DNA of 64,000 bases from Hyperoodon ampullatus. Taxonomy: Eukaryota > Chordata > Mammalia > Artiodactyla > Ziphiidae. Positions 27,826 through 38,353 of the stretch are shown piece after piece. Positions within the stretch are counted from its first letter, which is position 1; every line of letters begins with the position of its first letter. The notes below the pieces were generated by a model that searched no databases, was not told the DNA's origin, and was given only the letters and a program-made list of their open reading frames with translations. The DNA lies in NCBI GenBank assembly GCA_949752795.1, contig CATKHW010000365.1, positions 372,001 to 436,000 of the forward strand, given 5' to 3'. The position numbers and the translations under genes were made by a program.

Positions 27826-29565
27826 AAAAGGAATTTCAAAAACAAAACAAAAAAACTTGGAAATTCTTTACAATTCCTTCAGGGTCTCTGATGAAACCTG
27901 GAATGACCCTATCTACAACGACAGCTGGATGTGGCATAAGGCTGGACACTTGGGACTGAGAGGATTGGTGAGATTGGGTGAGCAAATGCAGACCCTTTAA
28001 AGCAATAATGCATGGCACCCATTCCATGGGTCCCAACTCTCCAGGTTGAAGGGAATATTACTACAGTTATAACATGTACGGGAAACCTAGAGAACGGACA
28101 CACTGTGAATACGAAAGGTTTCTAAAACTCAACGAATAGTCCCTCTCCTGGTGCTCCGGTTTGACTTTCCATCTGCTTTACTATCAACCTCCCAACTTGG
28201 AGAGACAGCCCCTTTAACCTCCTGGTTCGCACAGGTTGCCAATTTGGCAGAGGATGAAAGGGAAGAGGGAGAACCAATGAGAGAGTAGCTGTTAGGCATT
28301 TGGACGGGCACATATCACTGTAATTTCCTGGTAGGAAGAAGAATTAACCAAAGTCTCAGCCACCGACCGGGAACCAGTATAGGTCCTGAACCAAAATTTT
28401 GGATTTGCGGTCAGCTCACCAAAAACGAGTTGAAAAATGGAGCTCAGGGGCACAGCAATTCACAAACTGGCCGAGTAATAAAGGACAACTATCGTCCAAA
28501 AATCTGTTGAGGGAAGGCAACGAGGCGGACTTGAAAGCGAGGCAGAATAGCAGGAAACAGATTTCAAGAGGTACGTTGGAATCGCCTTTAAAGCACAGGA
28601 AGAGGGACACAACTTCGAATATGATGCACTTGGCCAAAAAGGGCGTATGCGTTTTCTCCTGAATATATTCAGGAGAAAATGCATACGCCCTTTTTGGCCA
28701 AGCAAGCAAGCAGGCAATGCAAATCTGCACTACAAAGAAGTATCACTTCCCACCGGTCAAAAGGGACATCCACAAAATGTGTAAAAACCAGAAAGGCAAG
28801 ACAGGCCCTGGAGAACAGGGAGCCTTGTTATGCTGATGGGCGGGATGTAAATTGCCAACTGCCTCTCTGGAGGAGTGCATTGTGTTCCCTAAAACAAGTA
28901 AAGAACAGAGCTACAGAGCCAAGGGCACTTCCAGTCTATGGAATATACCTTGGGAAAACTGAAAATCAATAAGACAGAGCCACCCCAAAATTTAGGGCTG
29001 CACTGCTTACAAGAACCTCAACTTGGGTACACCTTAAATATCCCAGGAAATATAAAAATGGTTCAAAAAATTGTGGTACTTACGTACGATGGAATATCCC
29101 TCAGCCATGAAGTCAATGTCATAAGACCAGTAGCAGCAAAATGGGTGGATTCAGGTACGATGATTCTAAGTGAAATAAGTTACACAGAAAATATAAACTT
29201 ATCATAAGATATCACTTATGAAGATTCTGTAAACATGGCTGCACTTGAACTGAGTTAGGAAAGAGAACAGTGTCTCACATTCAGAAAACACTCTTATGCC
29301 TGCTTAAGGGGGAAGGAGAGGTGGGGTGATACATAAAACCAGCGTTTGATATAAGCACAGGTACCGTTCCAAAAACCAACTATGGAATAGACAAGACCTA
29401 CACCTTCCTCAGTGAAAGGGACTCAAAACCCCATATTTCCCACAGAGGAATATATCTGACTAGTAAGAATCTTAAAACCTATGTATTGATATGTCTCCGT
29501 AAGGGAATCAAGTGTGTCTAGACAGGCATAAACATGGCAGCGAGAATCAGCTCAAACCCACTATA
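27826..29565 (+). repeat. Array A unit 17 (1,740 bp)
   Basis: One base longer through an insertion in the LINE-1-like part (near 29,185-29,200), which breaks the common 93-codon frame. The palindrome (28629-28702) has one CpG-decay mismatch in the right arm. Confidence 0.95.
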
Positions 29566-31304
29566 AAAAGGAATTTCAAAAACAAAACAAAAAAACTGGG
29601 AAATTCTTTACAATTCCTTCAGGGTCTCTGATGAAACCTGGAATGACGCTATCAACAATGACAGCAGGATGTGGCATAAGGAGGGACACTTGAGACTGAG
29701 ACGATTGGTGAGATTGGGTGAGCAAATGCAGAAACTTTAAAGCACAAATGCCTGGCACCCATTCCATGGGTCCCAACTCTCCAGGTTGAAGGGAATATTA
29801 CTACCGCTATAACATGTACGGGAAACCTAGAGAACGGACACACTGTGAATACGAAAGGTTTCTAAAACTCAACGAATAGTCGCTCTCCTGGTGCTCCGGT
29901 TTGACTTTCCATCTGCTTTACTATCAACCTCCCAACTTGGAGAGACAGCACCCTTAGCCTCCTGGTTCGCACAGGTTGCCAATTTGGCAGAGGATGAAAG
30001 GGAAGAGGGAGAACCAATGAGAGAGTAGATGTTAGGAATTTGGACGGGCACATATCACTGTAATTTCCTGGCAGGAAGAAGAATTAACCAAAGTCTCAGC
30101 CCCCCACCGGGAACCAGTATAGGTCCTGAACCAAAATTTTGGACGTGCGGTCAGCTCACCAAAAACGAGTTGAAAAATGGAGCTCAGGGTCACAGCAATT
30201 CACAAACTGGCCGAGTAATAAAGGAAAACTATCGTCCAAAAATCTGTTGAGGGAAGGCAACGAGGCGGACTTGAAAGCGAGGCAGAATAGCAGGAAACAG
30301 ATTTCAAGAGGTACGTTGGAATCGCCTTTAAAGCACAGGAAGAGGGGCACAACTTCGACAATGATGCACTTGGCCAAAAAGGGCGTATGTGTTTTCTCCT
30401 GAATATATTCAGGAGAAAACGCATACGCCCTTTTTGGCCAAGCAAGCAAGCGGGCAATGCAAATCTGCACTACAAAGAAGTATCACTTCCCAGCGGTCAA
30501 AAGGGACATCCACAAAATGTGTAAAAACCAGGAAGGCAAGACAGGCCCTGGAAAACCGGGAGCCTTGGTATGCTGATGGGCGGCATGTAAATTGCCAACT
30601 GCCTCTCTGGAGGAGTGCATTGTGTTCCCTAAAACAAGTAAACATCAGAGCTACAGAGCCAAGGGCACTTCCAGTCTACGGAATATACCTTGGGAAAACT
30701 GAAAATCAATAAGACCGAGCCACGCCAAAATTTAGGGCTGCACTGCTTACAAGGACCTCAACTTGGGTACACCTTAAATATCCCAGGAAATATAAAAATG
30801 GTTCAAAAAATTGTGGTACTTACATACGATGGAATGTCCCTCAGCCATGAAATCAATGTCATAAGACCAGTAGCAACAAAATGGGTGGATTCAGGTACGA
30901 TGATTCTAAGTGAAATAAGTCGCAGAGAAAAAGAAACTTATCATAAGATATCACTTATGAAGATCCTGTAAACATGGCTACACTTGAACTGAGTTAGGAA
31001 AGAGAACAGTGTCTCACATTTAGAAAACACTCTTATGCCTGCTTAAGGGGGAAGGAGAGGTGGGGTGATGCATAAAACCAGAGTTTGATATAAGCACAGG
31101 TACCGTTCCAAAAACCAACTATGGAATAGACAAGACCTACACCTTCCTCAGTGAAAGGGACTCAAAACCCCATATATCCCGCAGAGGAATATATCTGACT
31201 GGTAAGAATCTTAAAACCTATGTATTGATATGTTTCCGTAAGGGAATCAAGTGTGTCTAGACTGGCATAAACATGGCAGCGAGAATCAGCTCAAACCCAC
31301 TATA
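29566..31304 (+). repeat. Array A unit 18
   Basis: The opening ~300 bp resembles the unit 2 variant (aaggagggac, gcacaaatgcctgg). The palindrome (30369-30442) has one CpG-to-TpG mismatch in the left arm. Confidence 0.95.
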
Positions 31305-32898
31305 AAAAGGAATTTCGAAATCAAAACAAAAAAACTGGGAAATTCTTTACAATTACTTCAGGGTCTCTGATGAAACCTGGAATGACCCTATCTACAACGA
31401 CAGCTGGATGTGGCATAAGGCTGGACACTTGGGACTGAGACGATTGTTGAGATTGGGTGAGCAAATGCAGACCCTTTAAAGAAATAATGCATGGCACCCA
31501 TTCCATGGGTCCCAACTCTCCAGGTTGAAGGGAATATTACTTCAATTATTACATGTACGGGAAACCTAGAGAACGGACACACTGTGATTACGAAAGGTTT
31601 CTAAAACTCAACGAATAGTCCCTCTCCTTCGTTCCGGTTTGACTTTCCATCTGCTTTACTATCAATCTCCCAACTTGGAGAGACAGCCCCTTTAACCTCC
31701 TGGTTCGCACAGGTTTCCAATTTGGCAGAGGATGAAAGGGAAGAGGGAGAACCAATGAGAGAGTAGCTGTTAGGCATTTGGACGGGCACATATCACTGTA
31801 ATTTCCGGCAGGAAGAAGAATTAACCAAAGTCTCAGCCACCCACCGGGAACCAGTATAGGTCCTGAACCAAAATTTTGGACTTGCGGTCAGCTCAGCAAA
31901 AACGAGTTGAAAAATGGGGCTCAGGGGCACAGCAATTCACAAACTGGCCGAGTAATAAAGGAAAACTATCGTCCAAAAATCTGTTGAGGTAAGGCAACGA
32001 GACGGAAGTGAAAGCGAGGCAGAAAGGCAGGAAACAGATTTCAAGAGGTACGTTGGAATCGCCTTTAAAGCACAGGAAGAGGGGCACAATTTCAACAATG
32101 ATGCACCTGGCCGAAAAGGGCGTATGCCTTTTCTCCTGAATATATTCAGGAGAAAACGCATACGCCCTTTTTGGCCAAGCAAGCAAGCGGGCAATTCAAA
32201 TCTGCACCACAAAGAAGTATCACTTCCCACTGTTCAAAAGGAACATCCACAAAATGTGTAAATTCCAGAAAGGCAAGACCAGCCCCGGAGAACAGGGTGG
32301 CTTGTTTTGCTGATGGGCGCGATGTAAATTGCCAACTGCCTCTCTGGAGGAGTGCATTGTGTTCCCTAAAACGAGTAAGCAACAGAGCTACAGAACCAAG
32401 GGCACTTCCAGTCTAGGGAATATACCTTGGGAAACCTGAAAATCAATATGACAGGGCCACCCCAAAATTTAGGGCTGCACTGCTTACAAGAACCTCAACT
32501 TGGGTACACCTTAAATATCCCAGGAAATATAAAAATGGTTCAAAAAATTGTGGTACTTACGTACGATGGAATATCCCTCAGCCATGCAATCAATGGCATA
32601 AGACCAGTAACAGCAAAATGAGTGGATTGAGGTATTATGCTTCTAAGTGAAATAAGTCACACAGAAAAAGAAACTTATATTAAGATATCACTTATGAAGA
32701 TCCTGTAAACATGGCTACACTTGAACTGAGTTAGGAAAGAGAACAGAGTCTCATCTTTGGAAAGCACTCTTACGCATGCTTAAGGGTGAAGGAGAGGTGG
32801 GGTGATGCATAAAACCAGAGTTTGATATAAGCACAGGTACCGTTCCTAAAACAAACTATGGAATAGACGAGACCTTCACCTTCCTCAGGGAAAGGGAC
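31305..32898 (+). repeat. Array A unit 19, partial, at array edge
   Basis: The last unit of the main array, cut at phase ~1,594 where family B begins. It differs more from the others than interior units do: a small deletion near 31,627 (cctccttcgttccgg region), a lost C near 31,805, several substitutions, and three mismatches in the palindrome (32106-32179). Confidence 0.94.
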
Positions 32899-32900
32899 CC

Positions 32901-33535
32901 GAGGCATCTGTGAGTAATCGTGAGCTGAGCCCCAGGCCAGCTGCTGCTGAACTTTTCCCACCCTTCCCAGGTAAAACACCTGAATATGTACAAGGGCTTG
33001 AAAGCCTAGAGGAAGGGCCGTGGAGCCACACCAGCGACAGCACGCAGGCCAACTTTTTGCCTGCAGGCCAGCCGGGAAGGTCCTGGCCCTGGGCGCTCTT
33101 CTGTAAACTTTCCATTGCCCTGCCTGAGATACCCCTCCTGTCCCGACCCCACTGCTTTTTTCCTACCTCACCTCTGTCCAGAGAGAAATTCCAGCGAAAG
33201 GTATGGGTGACACATCCTCTTCTTTACAGGTGGCAGCCTGGCAACTCCTGCAGAAAGTCCAGCAGAGTCCCACTCACACCGGGCCACCCACAAAGCTGTG
33301 GCCCCTCACTCCCTCCCACCAGCACAGCCCCGAGACTGCTGACGGGGCAGAGAATATGGAGTCAGGCACAGCTTCAGGGGCTTTTGCTGCCTGCAGCGCT
33401 GTTTATATTGACCTCAACCCAGGCACACCTGGGGAGGGCCGGCCGGCAGGGTCAGGCTACCCAGGTCAGCTAATCCTCAGCCCTCAGGGAATCACATTGT
33501 TGAAAATGGACCTCGCTAAGGCAGAATAGAAGCCA
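32901..33535 (+). repeat. GC-rich block of unit B with a long open frame (unassigned)
   Basis: A GC-rich segment with few stops on either strand. In copies 4, 5 and 7 one plus-strand frame stays open for 206 codons from a GTG (41093-41713, 43820-44440, 49275-49895) and is open further upstream. In the other copies it is shortened or shifted by small indels or stops, for example one base lost near 38,410 in copy 3. No ATG begins the frame in most copies, and I recognise no domain. Minus-strand frames of up to 147 codons in the same DNA suggest that base composition, not coding, explains the openness. It ends with an AATAAA-containing stretch (gccaaggaataaaagg). Confidence 0.55.
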
Positions 33536-33549
33536 AGGAATAAAAGGAC

Positions 33550-33995
33550 ACAATGCCATTTGCAGCACCGTAGGTGTGTCTAGAGGTAATCACGTGACTT
33601 GTAGTAAGTCAGAAAGTGAAAGACACATATCATATCATATCTCTTATAGGTGTGACCGAAAAATGGATACCAGGGCAGATATTTCCACAGAGAAGGGCAA
33701 TCACAGATTCATTCAACAAACTTATGGTTCACCAATGGAAAGGTGTGAGGATTGGTTTCATTATGATATTGGGGTTAACAGACATATGCAAACACAGGTG
33801 ACATATATAATCATCAAAGACCTACAGAATACCAAGAGAAGACTACTCAACATTCTGTCATAAGGTACATGGGAAAAGGATCCCAGGAAGAAGAGACATA
33901 TTTATATGTGTAAAAGAACCACATCTTCCACACCTACAACAAGCCAAACATTGTAATCAAATTTGCTGTAATAAAAAATTAAATTAAAAACACGA
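33550..33995 (+). mobile_element. Old LINE-1 3'UTR relic in unit B
   Basis: Begins with atgccatttgcagcac, continues with agtaagtcagaaagtgaaag, catatcatatcatatctctt and cttatggttcaccaatgg, and ends with acattgtaatcaaatttgc and an A-rich run. This is the order of a mammalian LINE-1 3'UTR, heavily diverged. It recurs about 2.73 kb apart in copies 1-8. A 95-codon frame from a GTG stays open in all eight, but 3'UTRs of LINE-1 are non-coding and the copies are very similar. Confidence 0.85.
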
Positions 33996-34327
33996 ACAAG
34001 AAGTAGTGAGACAAGCTTGAGTGGCTTTCTCCTGGCACATTCCATTCTAAATTCCAATCTAGAACACGACTTCCATTGAGGCTCTGTTTCCCCAGTAAGC
34101 AGATTTGGTAAGGGAGAACTGCTGCCACCTTGCGGTCGTTTCACACAAGAGCAGCTTTAATCAGAGCGCTAATGGTCAGTTGATATTCAAAATCATTGCA
34201 GGCCTGTAAATGACACCTGCCCTGGAAACAAATCCTGGGTTCATATATAGACCAAAAATTTCAAAGGACGTCCATATTTCAAAACGACAGTTTCAAAAGG
34301 CATATTTTACACACATTAGTGTTCTGC
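33996..34327. other. Unassigned segment of unit B
   Basis: About 330 bp between the two LINE-1 pieces, containing ctttctcctggcacattcc and aggcctgtaaatgacacc. I see no gene, motif or known repeat in it. It is present in copies 1-8. Confidence 0.5.
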
Positions 34328-34352
34328 TTCTTTTTCTTTCTTTCTTTTTTTG
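34328..34352. repeat. CT-rich simple tract in unit B
   Basis: A (CTTT)-type run, tctttttctttctttc and on, lies just upstream of the truncated LINE-1 in every complete copy, with length differences between copies. Confidence 0.85.
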
Positions 34353-34364
34353 TTAAAAAAACGG

Positions 34365-35340
34365 GAATGGCAAAAAGCATCCCTCAGAATGGGCGAAAAT
34401 ATTTGCAAACGAATCAATGGACAAAGGTTTAATCTCCAATATATATAAAGAGCTCATGCAGCTTAATATTAAAAAAACAAACAACCCAATTCAAAAATGG
34501 GCAGAAGATCTAAAGAGACGTTTCTTCAAAGAAGACACAGAGATGGCCAAGACGCACATGAAAAGCTCCTCAACATCACTAATTATTAGAGAAATGCAAA
34601 TCAAAACTACAATGAGGTATCAACTCACACATGTTAGAATCGGAAGTATCAGAAAATCTACAAGCAACGAATTCTGGGGAGGGTGTGGACAAAAGGATCC
34701 CTCTTCCACTATTGGTGGAAATGTAAATTGATACAGTCACTATGGAGAACAGTATGGAGTTTCCTTAAAAAAAGCTACAAATAGAATTACCATATGATCC
34801 AGCAATCCCACTTCTGGGCATATATCCAGAGAAAACCATAAATCAAAAAGGCACATTCACCACAATGCTCATTTCAGCACTATTTAAAATAGCCAGGTAA
34901 TGGAAGAAACCTAAATACCCACAGACAGACGAATGGATAAAGATGTGGTACATATATAAAATGGAATGTTTCTCAGCCATTAGAAGGAATGAAACTGGGT
35001 CATTTGTAGAGACGTTGATGGATCTAGAGACTGTCATACAGAATGAAGTAAGTCAGAAAGAGAAAAACAAATATTGTATATTAATGCATATATGTGGAAC
35101 CTAGAAAAATGGTACAGATGAACTGGTTTGCAGGGAAGAAATAGAGACACAGAGGTAGAGAACACACGTATGGACACCAAGTGTGGGAAGCCATGGGGTG
35201 GTGGTGGTGGGATGAGTTGGGAGATTGGGATTGACCTGTATACATGTATATGCATAAAATACATAACTAATAATAACCTGCTGTATAAAAAAATAAATTA
35301 AATTAAATTTCAAAATTTTAAAAAATAAAATTTAAAAATA
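34365..35340 (+). mobile_element. 5'-truncated LINE-1 (ORF2 3' end plus 3'UTR) in unit B
   Basis: Starts inside ORF2 near gaatgggcgaaaatatttgc and runs through caacatcactaattattag, caatcccacttctgggcat and gtcatacagaatgaagtaag to the 3' end cctgctgtataaaaaaata with an A-rich tail. The frame at 34417-34731 reads as the C-terminal stretch of ORF2p ([12 protein letters not shown], then [10 protein letters not shown]), then shifts. No catalytic domain remains. It is better preserved than the relic at 33,550, so it is probably a younger insertion. Counterparts: ~37,087, 39,818, 42,548, 45,277, 48,004, 50,734 and 53,466. Confidence 0.92.
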
Positions 35341-35622
35341 AAACAGAAAAAAGTTCTTCCCTTCACACAGATGTATTTATATGAATGAATTATTTCCATG
35401 CTTATATCTATAAATACATAAAAGAAGAATAAAATCTAACTTGAAACAAAAAAGAAATAAAAATCTGAACCCACCAGTTAGACAGAGGAAAACCCTTTCA
35501 GGGCACTTGCTCCAGTGGTAAACAATTCTGAAATTGGTCAGAGGTGGGGAATCATTTCCCATAGAGCCAGCAGCCCACTCCTACGCAAGGAGCGTCCTCA
35601 TTGCAAGGCTGGGGGCCATGCC

Positions 35623-38353
35623 GAGGTATCTGTGAGTAACCGTGAGCTGAGTCCCAGGCCAGCTGCTGCTGAACTGTTCCCACTCTTCCCAGGTAAAACA
35701 CCTGAATATGTACAAGGGCTTGAAAGCCTAGAGGAAGGGCCGTGGAGCCACACCAGCGACAGCATGCAGGCCAACTTGTTGCCTGCAGGCCAGCCGGGAA
35801 GGTCCTGGCCCTGGGCGCTCTTCTGGAAGCTTTCCATTGCCCTGCCTGAGATACCCCTCCTGTCCCGACCCCACTGCTTTTTTCCTTCCTCACCTCTGTC
35901 CGGAGAGAAATTCCAGCGAAAGGTATGGGTGACACATCCTCTTCTTTACAGGTGGCAGCCTGGCAACTCCTGCAGAAAGTCCAGCAGAGACCCGCTCACA
36001 CCGGGCCACCCACAAAGCCGTGGCCAATCACTCCCTCCCACCAGCACAGCCCCGAGACTGCTGACGGGGCAGATAATATGGAGTCAGGCACAGCTTCAGG
36101 GGCTATTGCTGCCTGCAGCTCTGTTTATATTGACCTCAACCTAGGCACATCTGGGGAGGGCCCGCCGGCAGGGTCAGGTTACCCAGGTCAGCTAATCCTC
36201 AGCCCTCAGGGAATCACATTGTTGAAAATGGACCTCGCTAAGGCAGAATAGAAGCCAAGGAATAAAAGGACACAATGCCATTTGCAGCACCGTAGGTGTG
36301 TCTAGAGGTAATCACGTGACTTGTAGTAAGTCCGAAAGTGAAAGACACATATCATATCATATGTCTTATAGGTGTGACCGAAAAATGGATACCAGGGCAG
36401 ATATTTCCACGGAGAAGGGCAATCACAGATACATTCAACAAACTTATGGTTCACCAATGGAAAGGTGTGTGGATTGTTTTAATTATGATATTGGGGTTAA
36501 CAGACATATACAAACACAGGTGACATATATAATTACCAAAGACCTACAGAATACCAAGAGAAGACTACTCAACATTCTGTCATAAGGTACATGGGAATAG
36601 GATCCCAGGAAGAACAGACATATGTATATGTGTAAAAGAACCACATCTTCCACACCTACAACAAGCCAAACATTGTAATCAAATTTGCTGTAATAAAAAA
36701 TAAAAAATTAAATTAAAAACACGAACAAGAAGTAGTGAGACAAACTTGAGGGGCTTTCTCCTGGCACATTCCATTCTAAATTCCAATCTAGAACACGACT
36801 TCCATTGAGGCTCTGTTTCCCCAGTAACCAGATTTGGTAAGGGAGAACTGCTGCCACCTTGCGGCCGTTTCACACAAGAGCAGCTTTAATCCCAGCGCTA
36901 ATGGTCAGTTGATATTCAAAATCATTGCAGGCCTGTAAATGACACCTGCCCTGAAAACAAATCCTGGGTTCATATATCGACCTAAAAATTCAAAGGACGT
37001 CCATATTTCAAAACGACAGTTTCAAAAGGCATATTTTACACACATTAGTGTTCTGCTTCTTTTTCTTTCTTTCTTTTTTGTTAAAAAAACGGGAATGGCA
37101 AAATGCTTCCCTCAGAATGGGCGAAAATATTTGCAAACGAATCAATGGACAAAGGTTTAATCTCCAATATATATAAAGAGCTCATGCAGCTTAATATTAA
37201 AAAAAAGCAAAAAACCCAAAACAAAAATGGGCAGAAGATCTAAAGAGACGTTTCTTCAAAGAAGACACAGAGATGGCCAAGACGCACATGAAAAGCTGCT
37301 CAACATCACTAATTATTAGAGAAATGCACATCAAAACTACAATGAGGTATCACCTCACACATGTTAGAATCGGCATCATCAGAAAATCTACAAAAAACGA
37401 ATTCTGGGAAGGGTGTGGACAACAGGATCCCTCTTCCACTAGTGGTGGAAATGTAAATTGATACAGTCACGATGGAGAACAGTATGGAGTTTCCTTAAAA
37501 AAACTAGAAATAGAATTACCATATGATCCAGCAATCCCACTTCTGGGCATATACCCAGAGAAAACCATAAATCAAAAAGGCACATTCACCACAATGCTCA
37601 TTTCAGCACTATTTACAATAGCCAGGTAATGGAAGCCACCTAAATTCCCACAGAGAGACGAATGGATAAAGATGTGGTACATATATAAAATGGAATGTTA
37701 CTCAGCCATAAGAAGGAATGAAACTGGGTCATTTGTAGAGACGTCGATGGATCTAGAGACTGTCATACAGAATGAAGTAAGTCAGAAAGAGAAAAACAAA
37801 TATTGTATATTAATGCATATATATGGAACCTAGCAAAATGGTACAGATGAACTGGTTTGCAGGGAAGTAATAGAGACACAGAGGTAGAGAACACACGTAT
37901 GGACACCAAGTGTGGGAAGCCATGGGATTCTGCGTGTGGGATGAGTTGGGAGATTGGGATTGACCTGTATACATGTATATGCATAAAATACATAACTAAT
38001 AATAACCTGCTATATAAAAAAATAAATAAAATTAAATTTCAAAATTTTGAAAAATAAAATTTTAAAATAAAACAGAAAAAAGTTCTTCCCTTTCACACAG
38101 ATGTATTTATATGTATGAATTATTTCCATGCTTATATCTATAAATACATAAAAGAGGAATAAAATCTAACTTGAACCAAAAAAGAAAAAAAAAAACTGAA
38201 CCCACCAGTTAGACAGAGGAAAACCCTATCAGGGCACTTGCTCCAGCAGTAAACAATTCTGAAATTGGTCGGAGGTGGGGAATCATCTCCCATAGAGCCA
38301 GCAGCCCACTCCTATGCAAGGAGCGTCCTCATTGCAAAGCTGGGGGCCATGCC
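35623..38353 (+). repeat. Array B unit 2
   Basis: Complete copy. The GC-rich frame runs from a GTG upstream of the anchor (35515-36144) and ends early. The GGT run in the LINE-1 3'UTR is replaced by a different sequence near 37,925 (gattctgcgtgtggg). Confidence 0.95.

Larger units (their letters stand above)
1..32898 (+). repeat. Macrosatellite array A (1,739-bp unit, 18.9 copies)
   Basis: Head-to-tail tandem array. The A-rich anchor that opens the window recurs at 1740, 3479, 5218, 6957, 8696, 10435, 12174, 13913, 15652, 17391, 19130, 20870, 22609, 24348, 26087, 27826, 29566 and 31305. Spacing is 1,739 bp except for two 1,740-bp units. The array starts before the window and ends inside unit 19. 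Each unit has about 800 bp of unassigned sequence, a 74-bp palindrome, and a LINE-1-derived 3' segment whose A-rich tail abuts the next unit. Units differ mainly by substitutions. No unit has a convincing gene: repeated frames of 60-141 codons occur on both strands, many from GTG or TTG. The length is near the ~1.75-kb common cetacean satellite, an identity I infer from length and host only. Confidence 0.97.
32899..35622 (+). repeat. Array B unit 1
   Basis: Starts at the junction with array A, so the ~160 bp that precede the anchor in other copies are missing. Its GC-rich block has an open frame at 32910-33473. LINE-1 relic ~33,550-33,995; truncated LINE-1 ~34,365-35,340. Confidence 0.95.

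Noticed and set aside
1..32898. CENP-B box in array A
   Set aside because: Scanning for the TTCG....A..CGGG pattern on both strands gave only partial resemblance (for example around cttcgacaatg), with no match to the full core, so I do not claim a centromeric role.
33187..33232. Splice-like motifs in the GC-rich block of B (tctttacag then gtggc; ggtatgggtgac)
   Set aside because: The would-be intron is about 30 bp, too short for a mammalian intron, and copy 6 loses part of the acceptor motif.
33576..33863. 95-codon frame open in all eight B copies
   Set aside because: Starts at GTG, lies in a LINE-1 3'UTR relic, and the copies differ too little for openness to mean selection.
34417..34731. 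104-codon LINE-1 frame in unit B
   Set aside because: Genuine ORF2 C-terminal homology but only a truncated piece with later frameshift, so it is annotated as a mobile element and not as a gene.
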